Shown here one piece after another: positions 7,751-18,944 of a DNA stretch of 64,000 nucleotides; positions within the stretch are counted from its first letter, which is position 1; every line of letters starts with the position of its first letter. The stretch covers positions 124,001-188,000 of the forward strand of contig NZ_UEGO01000012.1 of the NCBI RefSeq assembly GCF_900465345.1. The letters run 5' to 3'. The notes under the pieces are model-generated. The model saw only the letters and a program-made list of their open reading frames with translations, did no database searches and had not been told where the DNA came from. The stretch is from Asaia bogorensis. Its GTDB lineage: Bacteria; Pseudomonadota; Alphaproteobacteria; Acetobacterales; Acetobacteraceae. The position numbers and the translations under genes were made by a program.

Positions 7751-9541
7751 ATGAACCTTCCCTTTACCCGTCCTCTGGCCCTGCCTCTGGCCTTGTCGAG
7801 CCTTCTGCGTGCCTGGCGTCTCGTCCTGTCACACGACATACGATTCTTCCGTATCGGGATGGGGCTCACTCTGGCGCTGCTGGTTGCCGAGCGCCTTTGT
7901 ATACTGGGCGCTCCCTACATGTTCAGCCGCCTCGTCGCGCATTATGCGACGGCGGATCTGCGCGTGGTCGTGCCGGCCGGGCTCATACTGGGCTATGGCG
8001 GGCTGATTTTCTTCCGTAGCGTGTTTTCTGCCCTGCAGGAGCTTGTGTATCAGCCCGTGGGACAGCGTTTGCAGGCGCTGACCGCGCAGGCGGCGTTTCG
8101 TCACCTGCTGGACCTGCCATATCGCTTCCATCGTGACCGTCAGACCGGGGCCCTGACCCGCGCGATCGAGCGGGGATCGGAGGCAGCCGATACGCTTTTG
8201 CGGCTTGCGCTGTTTAACATCCTGCCGGCCATTCTCGACACTGGGCTGACAGTGGCGGTCGTCTTTCATTTTCTTGGCGGGCGCTATGCCTGCGTCATTC
8301 TTGTCGCGTTGCTCAGCTATATCGTTCTGGCCCAATGGTTCGTTCGCCAGCGGGTTCGTGCCCGGCGTCAGCGCAACGAGGCCAATGGCAAGGCCCAGCA
8401 TTTCCTTCTCGATTCCCTGCTGAATTTCGAGGCCGTGCGTCATTTCGCCAATGAGCCGCATGAATATGCCCGATACGAGCAGGCGCGGCGCGAGCAGGAG
8501 AAGGCCAGCCTGCGCATGACATTTGTCGCAGGCTTATCTTCCGTCAGTCAGAACGCCATGATTGCCCTCGCCACATTGGCGATTTTTTTCATGGCCGGGC
8601 GGGATCTGGCGACGGGCAAGCTCGATGTGGCGGCGTTCGTGCTGATCGGCACCTATCTGCGTACCCTCTATCAGGCCATCATCTCGCTCAATCTCGTTTA
8701 TGCGGGCTGGCGCAATGCCTGTGTTGATCTGGAGCACCTGACCGAACTCATGGACGAAGCCCCACGTCCCGTACTGCCTTCGCCGGAACGCGAAGGTGAG
8801 GCGAGGGGGCCTGCCTCGCTCGTGTTCCAGAATGTCAGTTTCGACTATGACGGACGCGAGATCCTTCATGCCCTGTCATTCCGGGCGGGGCCGGGGGAGA
8901 TCATTGCCCTGGTCGGTCCGACCGGGGCCGGAAAATCGACAATTGCGCGCCTCATCCTTGGCGCCTATGCGCCAGCCAGCGGTCAGATCCTGCTCGATGG
9001 CCGGGACCTTGCCTCCATACCGCCAGTCGCCCTGCACAGGATGATCGGTGTGGTGCCCCAGGACACGCAACTCTTCAATGATACGATTGGCTACAACATC
9101 GCTTATGGCCAGCTCGATGCTACGCAGGCGGAAATCGAGGAGGCAGCACGCCTGGCGCAGATCCATGATTTCATCGAAGGGCTTGAGAACGGATATGAAA
9201 CGCTTGTCGGTGAGCGCGGGCTGAAACTCTCGGGGGGCGAGCGACAGCGTATTGCGCTGGCACGTATCATTCTGCGCAAGCCCAGACTTCTGTTGTTGGA
9301 CGAGGCAACGAGTGCACTGGATACGGGCACCGAACTGCGGCTTATGGACGCCCTGCGCCGCGTGACGTCGCGCCAGACGACCATTGCCATCGCCCATCGT
9401 CTCTCCACCATACGCCACGCGACGCGCATACTGGTTATCGAGGCAGGCAGGATCGTCGAGGAAGGCACACACGAGAGCTTGATGGCCCTTCAGGGGGCTT
9501 ATTTCGGCATGGTGTCCAACCAATCCGGGCCAGAGGCCTAG
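7751..9541 (+). CDS. Atm1-type ABC exporter (fused permease and ATPase)
   Basis: A 596-residue half-transporter with a six-helix membrane domain (about residues 35-325) fused to a nucleotide-binding domain. The ATPase motifs are complete: Walker A 'GPTGAGKST', signature 'LSGGERQRIALARI', Walker B 'LLLLDEATSALD' and H-loop 'IAHRLSTIRHA'. The sequence resembles the Atm1/ABCB7/HMT1 group, whose members export glutathione-linked sulfur or metal species needed for Fe-S biology and metal detoxification. 'YRFHRDRQTGALTRAIERGS' at the first coupling region is typical of this group. It works as a homodimer in the inner membrane. The suf operon 14 kb away is not physically linked. The precise substrate is unknown. 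Confidence 0.9.
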   Translation: MNLPFTRPLALPLALSSLLRAWRLVLSHDIRFFRIGMGLTLALLVAERLCILGAPYMFSRLVAHYATADLRVVVPAGLILGYGGLIFFRSVFSALQELVYQPVGQRLQALTAQAAFRHLLDLPYRFHRDRQTGALTRAIERGSEAADTLLRLALFNILPAILDTGLTVAVVFHFLGGRYACVILVALLSYIVLAQWFVRQRVRARRQRNEANGKAQHFLLDSLLNFEAVRHFANEPHEYARYEQARREQEKASLRMTFVAGLSSVSQNAMIALATLAIFFMAGRDLATGKLDVAAFVLIGTYLRTLYQAIISLNLVYAGWRNACVDLEHLTELMDEAPRPVLPSPEREGEARGPASLVFQNVSFDYDGREILHALSFRAGPGEIIALVGPTGAGKSTIARLILGAYAPASGQILLDGRDLASIPPVALHRMIGVVPQDTQLFNDTIGYNIAYGQLDATQAEIEEAARLAQIHDFIEGLENGYETLVGERGLKLSGGERQRIALARIILRKPRLLLLDEATSALDTGTELRLMDALRRVTSRQTTIAIAHRLSTIRHATRILVIEAGRIVEEGTHESLMALQGAYFGMVSNQSGPEA

Positions 9542-9605
9542 TTTTCACGGGCGGCCTTCCCTACGTGAGGGGCTCGGATACGAAGCAACCACAAGGAGAA
9601 CGCCC

Positions 9606-9950
9606 ATGACCAAGCCGGCTGATGACCTCGCCCAGGATTTCCGCCCCGATCAGGCCGTGGAAGAGGATATTCGCGAGCAGGCGGCTCATGAGGTGTCAGG
9701 CGACCCGGAAGGTGTCGAGATTCCTGAGGAGCTTCGTCAGTGCGGCGTCGTGATCGACAAGGCGATCGGTTATCTGGTCGAACAGAACCTGCCGACCGAA
9801 CTCATCGCGTCGGCGCTGCTTGGCGGATCGATGGGCGTGCTGGCGCGGACAACCGATGCCGAAACGATGGTTCGCATGCTTCAGACGGCCATAGACAGCG
9901 TCCGATCGGGCGAACTGCTCTGTGCGGACGCCTTTTCCGACGGCGAATGA
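9606..9950 (+). CDS. conserved hypothetical protein
   Basis: A 114-residue acidic protein with no signal peptide or membrane segment. The N-terminal 45 residues are charged and probably disordered. The C-terminal 60 residues look like two or three amphipathic helices ('CGVVIDKAIGYLVEQNLPTE', 'LGVLARTTDAETMVRMLQTA'-like heptads). It has two cysteines, one on each side of the helical part. AAGGAG (9593-9598) provides a strong ribosome-binding site before the ATG, so it is probably translated. I do not recognise the family. It lies 64 bp after the ABC exporter and 120 bp before rpmB. Confidence 0.7.
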   Translation: MTKPADDLAQDFRPDQAVEEDIREQAAHEVSGDPEGVEIPEELRQCGVVIDKAIGYLVEQNLPTELIASALLGGSMGVLARTTDAETMVRMLQTAIDSVRSGELLCADAFSDGE

Positions 9951-10070
9951 CCGGTTTGGGTCGCTTTCGGCTTGACGGGAGCGGGGGGCTCCGTCATAAG
10001 CCGCGCCTTAACGCATCGTCGTATGCCGGGAGTGGTCTCGGCGATCATATTACTACCGAGGATCAAGTCC

Positions 10071-10373
10071 ATGTCACGCCGCTGCCAAATCACGGGCAAG
10101 GGTGTGCTGACGGGCAACAACGTCAGCCACGCCAACAACAAGACCCGTCGCCGTTTCCTGCCCAACCTGCAGGAAATCACCCTTCTGTCCGACATTCTGG
10201 GCACGGGCGTTCGTCTGCGTCTCTCCACGCAGGGCATCCGTACGGTTGAGCATAATGGCGGTCTGGACTCGTTCCTGATCAGCACGCCGAACCGCAAGCT
10301 CCCGGTCGAGGCTCAGGTCATCAAGCGCCGCATCCTGCGCGCTCAGGAAAGCAAGGCCGCTCAGACCGCCTGA
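10071..10373 (+). CDS. rpmB: 50S ribosomal protein L28
   Basis: Ribosomal protein L28 of the large subunit, 100 residues. The start '[20 protein letters not shown]' and following '[13 protein letters not shown]' are diagnostic. The ATG at 10071 fits the family N-terminus; the open frame runs upstream to 9972 but those residues are not L28. Only one cysteine remains in the N-terminal region, so this is the zinc-free form. The gene stands alone, with a GC-rich dyad (GCCAGCC/GGCTGGC, 10384-10415) just downstream that lacks a T-run. Confidence 0.97.
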   Translation: MSRRCQITGKGVLTGNNVSHANNKTRRRFLPNLQEITLLSDILGTGVRLRLSTQGIRTVEHNGGLDSFLISTPNRKLPVEAQVIKRRILRAQESKAAQTA

Positions 10374-10609
10374 GTCTGACGGCGCCAGCCTGACGCTTCG
10401 GCGGAAAAGGCTGGCTGCAACAAAATTGGCCTTGAAAACGTGGTCGGGTTGTTTCATTCAGCCTCTCGATCACAAGGCCCACTTGGTCGGTCCGGCTTCG
10501 ACGTATTTCTTACCGGGTTTCTTCGGAAAAAGCGTCGATCTGTGACGGCCACGGCAAAGGTGTTTCGGGGCGGCCTGAAGCACCTTTCATCGCATTCTGG
10601 AGGTATCCC

Positions 10610-12715
<2,106 letters not shown>

Positions 12716-12742
12716 TCCTTCAGGTTCAGTCTCGGAACACGG

Positions 12743-12770
12743 AAAAGCCGCCCTTTCGGGCGGCTTTTTT
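12743..12770 (+). terminator. rho-independent terminator of fusA
   Basis: Perfect 7-bp stem GCCGCCC (12747-12753) / GGGCGGC (12758-12764) with loop TTTC, an upstream A-tract and six T immediately after. It begins 28 bp after the fusA stop. Confidence 0.93.
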
Positions 12771-12927
12771 CGTTTCGAGCAATCATGCGCGGGAGCGGTC
12801 GTATTTGGGGACGATCGTGATGACGGTGCAGGAGGCTGGAAACGGCAGGGAGGCGCTTGTGACGAGAGAGGCACTTACTCTTCATGAGCGCTTATGAACG
12901 CCAGCGGTGTATCAAGACGCATTCCAG

Positions 12928-13524
12928 TCAGAGGGCAGGGTGGGCACGCCGGTAGAAGCGATAAAGTGCCGGACCACGAAAACTGAGCAGGACCATGATG
13001 AGCAAACTGAGTTTCAGCCCGATCTGCTCTGCAAGCACGTCCTGAGTCTGCAAGGACATCACAAGCAGTGTCAGGGCACGCAGGCCGAAATACCCAGCCC
13101 AGATGAGGGTGTAGAGACGGAAGAACCGCGAAAGAGTGGGATTGCCACGATCGAGCATCTGGCCCTCGCGCTGCTCTGCCAGCAGCTGGATCATGGGCAC
13201 ACGCCAGGAACTCCCCAACAGGAAAAGGGCTGCGAGCAGTGTGGCGCAGAGGGCCGCGAAGATATCCGGGGAAAGCTGCGCACGCAGCGTCATATCCATG
13301 ATGCCGAATCCCAGAGCCGTACAATTCAAGGCAAGCCACAGACGATCGAATGGAACAGAAGCGCGCCAACGGCGAAAGGTGCTCGCGCCAATCAGAGCAC
13401 AACAGGCGGGAAAGGCGTATGCTTCAACATGAAAACATTCGCCACCCCAGATCAGGGCAAGGGCACCCAGTTCGGTAAGGAGCGCTCGGAGGGGTAAACG
13501 ATGTGCATCTCTCTGTTGTGCCAT
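12928..13524 (-). CDS. integral membrane protein of unknown function
   Basis: A 198-residue protein with about five or six hydrophobic segments ('LLTELGALALIWGGECF', 'LFAALCATLLAALFLLGS'-like, 'FRLYTLIWAGYFGLRALTLL', 'KLSLLIMVLLSFRGPALYRF'). The layout of an aromatic-rich 'RLYTLIWAGYFGLRA' helix with Arg-flanked ends resembles the small COG4648-type membrane proteins, but the match is not strong enough to name it. The start has AGGAAACAG upstream. It is transcribed divergently from the TetR-type gene, with an inverted repeat in the shared promoter region, so it is the most likely regulatory target. Confidence 0.75.
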   Translation of the reverse strand: MAQQRDAHRLPLRALLTELGALALIWGGECFHVEAYAFPACCALIGASTFRRWRASVPFDRLWLALNCTALGFGIMDMTLRAQLSPDIFAALCATLLAALFLLGSSWRVPMIQLLAEQREGQMLDRGNPTLSRFFRLYTLIWAGYFGLRALTLLVMSLQTQDVLAEQIGLKLSLLIMVLLSFRGPALYRFYRRAHPAL

Positions 13525-13541
13525 TAATCTGTTTCCTGTGT

Positions 13542-13562
13542 AATCTTTTCCATAAAAAGATT
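13542..13562. promoter_or_regulatory. putative operator between the membrane protein and tetR genes
   Basis: AATCTTTT (13542-13549) and AAAAGATT (13555-13562) form a perfect 8-bp inverted repeat around the 5-bp spacer CCATA. It lies 17 bp upstream of the minus-strand gene's ATG and 61 bp upstream of the tetR start. Its position and symmetry fit a TetR-type operator that could control both genes; binding is inferred. Confidence 0.45.
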
Positions 13563-13623
13563 GCGTTTACTTGGGTCATGATGTCAAACTTTTCCTTGTA
13601 AAGATGTGGCGGAGGGGGATTTC

Positions 13624-14220
13624 TTGACCCAATATGTGGAGAGTTATCATCACGGCGATCTTGCCAAAGCGCTGATGCGGGCGGCGCGGGTCGTCATCCA
13701 GCGCGATGGTATCGAGGCCCTGACCCTGCGCGCCGTCACGCGGGAGGTTGGCGTCTCTGCCACCGCTGCTGTGCCACATTTCGGCAACCTGACCGGATTG
13801 CGCTCAGCCCTTGCGGCCGAAGGGTATGAGGCCCTTGCTGATGCCCTGACCCAGGCCATGTCGGGATCGCCCCGGGTGAACGCTCATGCTGTCGGTATGG
13901 CCTATATCGGTTTTGCCCTAGAAAATCCGGACCTGTTTCGGCTGATGTTTCGCCGTGCATTGCTTGATTACGCGCTGCCAGATCTTGCGCAGGCGTCATC
14001 GCGTGCTTTTGCCGCTCTGCGTGGACTCGCGGGCAGGGAAGAATCTCACCCGGCCCCAACCGATGCAATGCCCCGCATGGCGGGACTATGGGGGCGCGTT
14101 CATGGCCTTTCGCTTCTGGCCATAGACGGGATGTTCGACCCGTTCCTCCACAGTGCTGAGGCCGGAGTGCTTCCTGACTTTTTGAGCAAGGCGCTCGGTG
14201 AGGGTCAGCCTGGACCGTGA
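13624..14220 (+). CDS. TetR/AcrR-family transcriptional regulator
   Basis: A 198-residue one-domain-plus-ligand regulator. The N-terminal 50 residues are a TetR helix-turn-helix: 'LMRAARVVIQRDGIEALTLR', then 'AVTREVGVSATAAVPHFGNL'. The C-terminal part ('GMAYIGFALENPDLFRLMFR') matches the WHG-type ligand domain found in many TetR proteins. I prefer the TTG at 13624 because GGAGGGGG (13611-13618) lies five bases before it; the GTG at 13606 in the same frame would put that motif inside the coding region. The ligand is unknown. It is divergent from the membrane protein gene and shares an inverted repeat with it. Confidence 0.85.
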   Translation: MTQYVESYHHGDLAKALMRAARVVIQRDGIEALTLRAVTREVGVSATAAVPHFGNLTGLRSALAAEGYEALADALTQAMSGSPRVNAHAVGMAYIGFALENPDLFRLMFRRALLDYALPDLAQASSRAFAALRGLAGREESHPAPTDAMPRMAGLWGRVHGLSLLAIDGMFDPFLHSAEAGVLPDFLSKALGEGQPGP

Positions 14221-14281
14221 GATTCCATGATCGGATGCTGACCCATCAGGATGGAAAATGACCGGCCACGAGAATGCTCAC

Positions 14282-14308
14282 AATGTGATTTATAACATGA
14301 ACCACATT
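14282..14308. promoter_or_regulatory. AT-rich promoter region of the sugar ABC operon with dyad
   Basis: The 230 bp before the ATPase gene turn AT-rich from about 14280 to 14375. Within them AATGTG (14282-14287) and CACATT (14303-14308) form an inverted repeat with a 15-bp spacer, followed by further TCACAT and TTATAA elements. This could hold the promoter and a regulator site; neither can be pinned down by eye. Confidence 0.3.
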
Positions 14309-14450
14309 TAACTATCACATATCCGTTATAAAACCAAAGATTGCAAAAACATTATATAAATTTAACAAAATATCTGCTTCTCTCCTGTGAGGCAGAGGGA
14401 CGCGTAAGGACCCGTCCGGCTGCCAGCGTTTAATCCGGGAGACTGGTCCC

Positions 14451-16007
14451 ATGACACTGGCCCAACACATTTCGTGTGACACGCATGGCGGTGCGCCGCT
14501 TCTGCAGGTCGAGGGTATTTCCAAAACATTCTCGGGAGTGAAGGTTCTCAAGGATGTTTCGCTGGTCGCTTACGGCGGCGAGATCCTGGCGCTCATGGGG
14601 GAGAACGGGGCCGGTAAATCCACCCTGATGAAAATCCTTTCCGGTGCCTATACGGCAGACCCGGGCGGCGAGATCCGCATTGCAGGCCAGACAGCCAGAA
14701 TTACAAATCCAGGCTCAGCGCGGGCACTTGGGATTGGCATCATCTATCAGGAACTGGCGCTCGCGCCGAACCTGACCGTTGCCGAAAATATCCATCTGGG
14801 TTCTGAACTGCGCAAGAACGGCATGATCGACCGCGCCGCCATGAACGAGGCCTGTCGGGGTCTGCTCAAGGAACTCGGGGCACCTTTCGGGCCGGAAGAC
14901 CTGCTCTCAACTATGTCGGTAGCCGAGCAGCAACTTGTCGAGATCGCCCGCGCGCTGCATCGCGATGCCCGCATTCTCGTTCTCGACGAGCCCACCACGG
15001 CCCTTTCAGCCCGCGAGACGGATCGTCTGTTCGCGCTCATCCGTCAGCTTCGGGCCAAGGGGCTGGCACTGATCTATATCAGCCATCGCATGGACGAAAT
15101 CGACGAACTGGCAGATCGGGTTTCGGTGCTTCGCGATGGTGCCCATGTCGGCACGCTCGAAAAGCACGAGCTTTCTTCCGGGCGCATCGTCAGCCTGATG
15201 GTCGGGCGTGATCTGTCGAGCTTTTACGAAAAAGACGGCAATCACATTCGCCACGATGCTGCGCCCATTCTGAAGGTCGAGGGACTGACGGATGGCAAGC
15301 GCGTTCAGCCAACCAGTTTCGACCTGCGGCCCGGTGAGGTGCTCGGCATCGCCGGGCTGGTCGGGGCAGGGCGTACCGAACTCGCGCGCCTGATTTTCGG
15401 TGCGGATCAGAAAACCGGCGGCACAGTGTGGCTCGACTCCCGCAAGATCGACATCCGCTCACCGCGCGACGCGCTGGCGGCGGGCATTGCGTATCTTACG
15501 GAAGACCGCAAGGCACTCGGGCTTTTTCTGGATATGTCGTGCAGCGGCAACATCAATCTTGGCGTGGTCGAGCGTGACTCCCGTATGGGCGTGCTCGATC
15601 AGGGCAAAGGTCGCACACGCGCAACCGGGTCGTTCTCTGCCCTGCGGATCAAGGCACAGAACATGCTCACCAATGTCGGGGGGTTGTCAGGTGGCAACCA
15701 GCAGAAGGTCCTGCTTGGCCGCCTGCTCGAAACCGGCCCCAAGGTTCTGATTCTCGACGAGCCGACACGCGGCGTCGATATCGGTGCCAAGACTGAAATA
15801 TACCGCATCATCAACGATCTGGCTGCCCAGGGTCTCGGGATCATCGTCATCTCCAGCGAGATGGCCGAGATCATCGGCGTCAGTGATCGGGTTCTTGTCA
15901 TGCGCGAAGGTCACATGACCGGTGAACTTGAAGGCAAGGCCATCACGCAGGAGGCCATCATGTCTCTCGCTGTCGGGCTCGTCTCCCCATCGCCAATCGC
16001 CGCCTAG
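14451..16007 (+). CDS. sugar ABC transporter, tandem ATP-binding protein (RbsA-like)
   Basis: The cytoplasmic ATPase of a carbohydrate uptake ABC transporter (CUT2 family), 518 residues with two fused nucleotide-binding domains. The first half has an intact Walker A ('GENGAGKST'), signature '[15 protein letters not shown]' and Walker B '[11 protein letters not shown]'. The second has the degenerate '[10 protein letters not shown]' loop typical of RbsA/XylG/MglA, signature '[15 protein letters not shown]' and '[12 protein letters not shown]'. It is the first gene of a three-gene operon with permease and binding protein. The sugar is not determined; no kinase, isomerase or dehydrogenase is linked. 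Confidence 0.95.
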   Translation: MTLAQHISCDTHGGAPLLQVEGISKTFSGVKVLKDVSLVAYGGEILALMGENGAGKSTLMKILSGAYTADPGGEIRIAGQTARITNPGSARALGIGIIYQELALAPNLTVAENIHLGSELRKNGMIDRAAMNEACRGLLKELGAPFGPEDLLSTMSVAEQQLVEIARALHRDARILVLDEPTTALSARETDRLFALIRQLRAKGLALIYISHRMDEIDELADRVSVLRDGAHVGTLEKHELSSGRIVSLMVGRDLSSFYEKDGNHIRHDAAPILKVEGLTDGKRVQPTSFDLRPGEVLGIAGLVGAGRTELARLIFGADQKTGGTVWLDSRKIDIRSPRDALAAGIAYLTEDRKALGLFLDMSCSGNINLGVVERDSRMGVLDQGKGRTRATGSFSALRIKAQNMLTNVGGLSGGNQQKVLLGRLLETGPKVLILDEPTRGVDIGAKTEIYRIINDLAAQGLGIIVISSEMAEIIGVSDRVLVMREGHMTGELEGKAITQEAIMSLAVGLVSPSPIAA

Positions 16008-16019
16008 GATATCATCTCC

Positions 16020-17039
16020 ATGAGCAACACTCTCAACCCGGCGGTGGCGGCCTCACCAGCTGCCCAGCTGAACGCACGCGCCACCACGCGCAGCATCCTT
16101 CAGGCAGCGGGCATGCTGCCTGTGCTGATCCTTCTCGCGCTGGGCTTCCATTTCCTGGGTGGTCATCGCTTCCTGTCCGGCCAGAACCTCTCCATCATTG
16201 CCCAGCAGGCCTCAATCAATACGGTGCTGGCCTCAGGCATGACCTTCGTCATCCTGACAGGTGGAATCGACCTGTCTGTCGGGTCGATCCTCGCCTTCGC
16301 TGCCATGTGCGGACTGATCGTCTCGCTCATGCCGCATCTGGCTTGGCTTGCCGTGCCCGCCTGCCTTGGTGCCGGACTTCTGATCGGCGTGTTCAACGGT
16401 GCGCTGATTGCAGGAGTGAAGATACCGCCTTTCATCGTCACCCTTGGTACGCTGACCGCTGTGCGCGGCCTTGCCCGCCTGATGGGCAATGACCGCACGA
16501 TCTTCAACCCCGATCTCTCTTTTGCTTGGATCGGTAATGACGGGATCGCCATTACCTCGACCTTCACCATTCCCTGGCTGGCTGTCATCGCCTTTGCCGT
16601 CGTGGTGGCAAGCTGGTTCATCCTGCGTCGCACGGTGCTGGGTGTGCATATCTACGCGATTGGCGGCAATCCGTCCGCTGCGCGTCTGGCCGGTATTCGT
16701 GTCGGTCTGGTTCTCATGTTCGTCTATGCGGCTTCGGGCCTTCTGGCCGGGCTGGGTGCAGTCATGTCGTCGGCGCGTCTCTACGCAGCGAACGGCCTGC
16801 AACTCGGTCAGTCCTATGAGCTCGACGCCATTGCCGCAGTCATTCTGGGTGGAACCTCATTTGTGGGCGGTATCGGTTCAATCTGGGGCACGCTTGTCGG
16901 TGCTCTCCTGATTGCCGTGCTCACCAACGGGCTCATCCTGATTGGCGTCTCCGATATCTGGCAGTTCATCGTCAAGGGTCTGGTCATCATCGTGGCCGTG
17001 GCACTCGACAGGTTCCGTGCACCGACAGCCCGCACCTGA
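16020..17039 (+). CDS. sugar ABC transporter permease (RbsC-like)
   Basis: The membrane subunit of the CUT2 transporter, 339 residues with eight to ten hydrophobic helices. The family blocks are clear: 'VLASGMTFVILTGGIDLSVG' (first half), 'GALIAGVKIPPFIVTLGTLT', 'HIYAIGGNPSAARLAGI' (the EAA-like loop that contacts the ATPase) and 'AVILGGTSFVGGIGSIWGTL'. It starts 12 bp after the ATPase stop and is followed by the binding protein, so the three are one transcription unit. It forms a homodimer in the inner membrane. Confidence 0.95.
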   Translation: MSNTLNPAVAASPAAQLNARATTRSILQAAGMLPVLILLALGFHFLGGHRFLSGQNLSIIAQQASINTVLASGMTFVILTGGIDLSVGSILAFAAMCGLIVSLMPHLAWLAVPACLGAGLLIGVFNGALIAGVKIPPFIVTLGTLTAVRGLARLMGNDRTIFNPDLSFAWIGNDGIAITSTFTIPWLAVIAFAVVVASWFILRRTVLGVHIYAIGGNPSAARLAGIRVGLVLMFVYAASGLLAGLGAVMSSARLYAANGLQLGQSYELDAIAAVILGGTSFVGGIGSIWGTLVGALLIAVLTNGLILIGVSDIWQFIVKGLVIIVAVALDRFRAPTART

Positions 17040-17098
17040 GCCGCCATTTATTCCACCGGTTCCAGAGTTTGTTTCTCTTCCGTTTCGGATTTTTCAAG

Positions 17099-18040
17099 AT
17101 GATCACTCGTACGAAATTCTTCCTCGGTGCTCTCGCTCTCTCCACCGTTCTGGCGGCGCCCGCGGCACGGGCTGATGGCATCAGCAATGTCGGTGTCTCG
17201 GTCGGCTCACTCGGCAATCCCTACTTCGTGGCGCTGGTGAAGGGCGCCACCACACAGCTCAAGAGCATCGCCCCGAGCGCCAGCATCAATGCGTTGTCGG
17301 CTGATTACGATCTCAACAAGCAGTTTTCGCAGATGGACAGTTTCGTCACCTCTGGCGTGAATCTGATCCTGCTCAATGGTGTGGACCCGCAGGCCGTCAT
17401 GCCTGCCGTCAAACGTGTGCAGAAGGCCGGTGCGACCGTCATTGCGGTTGACGTGGCCTCGGCGGGTGTCGATGGCACCGTGCAAACCGATAACGTCGCC
17501 GCTGGGCGTATCTCCTGCGAGTACCTTGCCAAGAAAATCGACGGCAAGGGCGAGGTCGCCATTGAAAACGGCCCCCAGGTTTCGTCGATTATCGACCGTG
17601 TGAAGGGGTGCAAGGAGGTTCTTGCGAAGTACCCTGATATCAAGATCGTCAGCGACGACCAGAATGGTGGTGCCGAGCGCGATCTCGGGTTCAAGGTGAT
17701 GCAGGGCTTCCTTGTGCGCTTCCCGAACCTGAAGGGTGTGTTTGCGATCAATGACCCTGAGGCAATCGGTGGCGATCTGGCCATTCGCCAGGCCCATCGT
17801 CAGGGTATTGTCGTTACCTCTGTCGACGGTGCGCCCGATATCGTTTCGTCGCTCAAGGATCCGCGCTCGTCCGTGGTGGCCTCGGCCAGCCAGGACCCTT
17901 ACCAGATGGGCAAGGACGGCGTGGCGATGGGGCAGGCCATCAAGGATGGCAAGGTTGCCAAGGGTACGGTGCGCCTGATGCCGCCAACCCTGATCACGCG
18001 TGACAACGTTGGCAGCTACAAGGGCTGGACTGGCGAGTAA
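17099..18040 (+). CDS. sugar ABC transporter periplasmic binding protein (RbsB-like)
   Basis: The periplasmic sugar-binding component, 313 residues. Residues 1-25 are a cleavable signal peptide (basic 'MITRTK', hydrophobic core, AxA site 'AARA|DG'). The mature protein follows the type-1 periplasmic-binding fold of ribose/galactose binding proteins: 'VGVSVGSLGNPYFVALVKGA', 'ILLNGVDPQAVMPAV', 'FAINDPEAIGGDLAI' and 'SASQDPYQMGKDGV'. I chose the ATG at 17099 over a TTG at 17069 because it gives a normal signal peptide. It closes the ATPase-permease-binding protein operon and is followed by a strong hairpin. The ligand is unknown. Confidence 0.93.
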   Translation: MITRTKFFLGALALSTVLAAPAARADGISNVGVSVGSLGNPYFVALVKGATTQLKSIAPSASINALSADYDLNKQFSQMDSFVTSGVNLILLNGVDPQAVMPAVKRVQKAGATVIAVDVASAGVDGTVQTDNVAAGRISCEYLAKKIDGKGEVAIENGPQVSSIIDRVKGCKEVLAKYPDIKIVSDDQNGGAERDLGFKVMQGFLVRFPNLKGVFAINDPEAIGGDLAIRQAHRQGIVVTSVDGAPDIVSSLKDPRSSVVASASQDPYQMGKDGVAMGQAIKDGKVAKGTVRLMPPTLITRDNVGSYKGWTGE

Positions 18041-18055
18041 ATCGCCTTGCAGCTA

Positions 18056-18090
18056 TCCCCCGGTGCTGAGGCATCGGGGGAAAGTCTTTT
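18056..18090 (+). terminator. terminator after the sugar ABC operon
   Basis: A hairpin with arms starting TCCCCCG (18056) and ending CGGGGGA (18081) extends to a roughly 11-bp stem (one G-T pair) around the loop TGAG, followed by AAGTCTTTT. It begins 15 bp after the binding-protein stop and abuts the 3' end of the convergent minus-strand gene, so it may act in both directions. Confidence 0.75.
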
Positions 18091-18346
18091 AGTTCTGCTG
18101 ATTATTGGTTGCGAAGATGCGATAGATCAGCAGCAGGATCATGGCGCCGAATACGGATGCGACAAAACCGGCAGGCTGGCCGGGATGATAGAAATGCAGC
18201 TTCTGGCCGATCCAGCTCGCCAGCAGCGCACCAGCCACACCAAGAAAGATCGTGATGATGAAGCCACCCGGGTCACGGCCGGGCATCAGGAATTTCGCGA
18301 TCAGTCCCACAAAGAAACCGACAATCAGTGTCCAGATCAGATGCAT
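18089..18346 (-). CDS. GlsB/YeaQ/YmgE-family membrane protein
   Basis: An 85-residue membrane protein with three helices and the family motifs 'GLIAKFLMPGRDPGGFI' and 'TIFLGVAGALLASWIG'. GlsB/YeaQ/YmgE proteins are commonly associated with the stress response; no biochemical activity is known. The start has AAGGAG eight bases upstream. It is a single minus-strand gene convergent with the sugar transporter operon. Confidence 0.93.
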   Translation of the reverse strand: MHLIWTLIVGFFVGLIAKFLMPGRDPGGFIITIFLGVAGALLASWIGQKLHFYHPGQPAGFVASVFGAMILLLIYRIFATNNQQN

Positions 18347-18444
18347 GTCATCTCCTTGAATGGATAGGGTAGTCTATCACGTTACCGTGAGTATCACGAA
18401 GCGCTCGTCATGACACCAGCCACTTGCGTCGCAAGGGTGACAGG

Positions 18445-18774
18445 TCAATGCGCTGCGTTGAGCGCCCAGCATCGCGATGTCGGAATATTCTGGTCATTGC
18501 GCAGGTCCGGGGGGGTGAGTGCACATAACGCCACGTGGCCGCGTTGGCTCAGTGTCAGGACGAGTTCCGGCCCGGTTTGTGTCGTTGTGGTGATGGCATA
18601 CCCTTGGTCGAGCAGGGAGGTGAGAGAACCGGCGAGCGGCTTCATCGTGGTCGGCACGGCAGGGGCGGAATAGGGTGATTTCACCCCCGACTCAGGCAGA
18701 ATGCCCGTTGTCTCTGCGGCCTGTGCGAGGCCGGGTACGGCGAGTGCCAAAATCAAAGCAGTGTATCGTATCAT
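18445..18774 (-). CDS. small exported protein of unknown function
   Basis: A 109-residue protein. Residues 1-20 ('MIRYTALILALAVPGLAQAA') are a clean signal peptide with an AQA cleavage site. The mature part is about 90 residues with two cysteines near the end (the 'ALCAL' and 'SRCWAL' contexts), which could form a disulfide in the periplasm. The start at 18774 is supported by GGAGAG shortly upstream; a longer frame to 18843 has no such site. I recognise no family. It is probably monocistronic; the ppc-like gene begins 3 kb away on the same strand. Confidence 0.7.
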   Translation of the reverse strand: MIRYTALILALAVPGLAQAAETTGILPESGVKSPYSAPAVPTTMKPLAGSLTSLLDQGYAITTTTQTGPELVLTLSQRGHVALCALTPPDLRNDQNIPTSRCWALNAAH

Positions 18775-18944
18775 GATCTCTCCTTTCCAAGATGCGGGCC
18801 AAGTGGGCGCCGCTTCAGACAAGGGGCGCAAGCTGCGCCGCAAAGGTCATGAACGATGGCAGGACAGGTTTTGTTCAGCTGTCGCGCCCGGCCATGCCGT
18901 CCAGCCCCCTATAGAGGCGGGAGGGACCGCATGGGGAGACTGAC

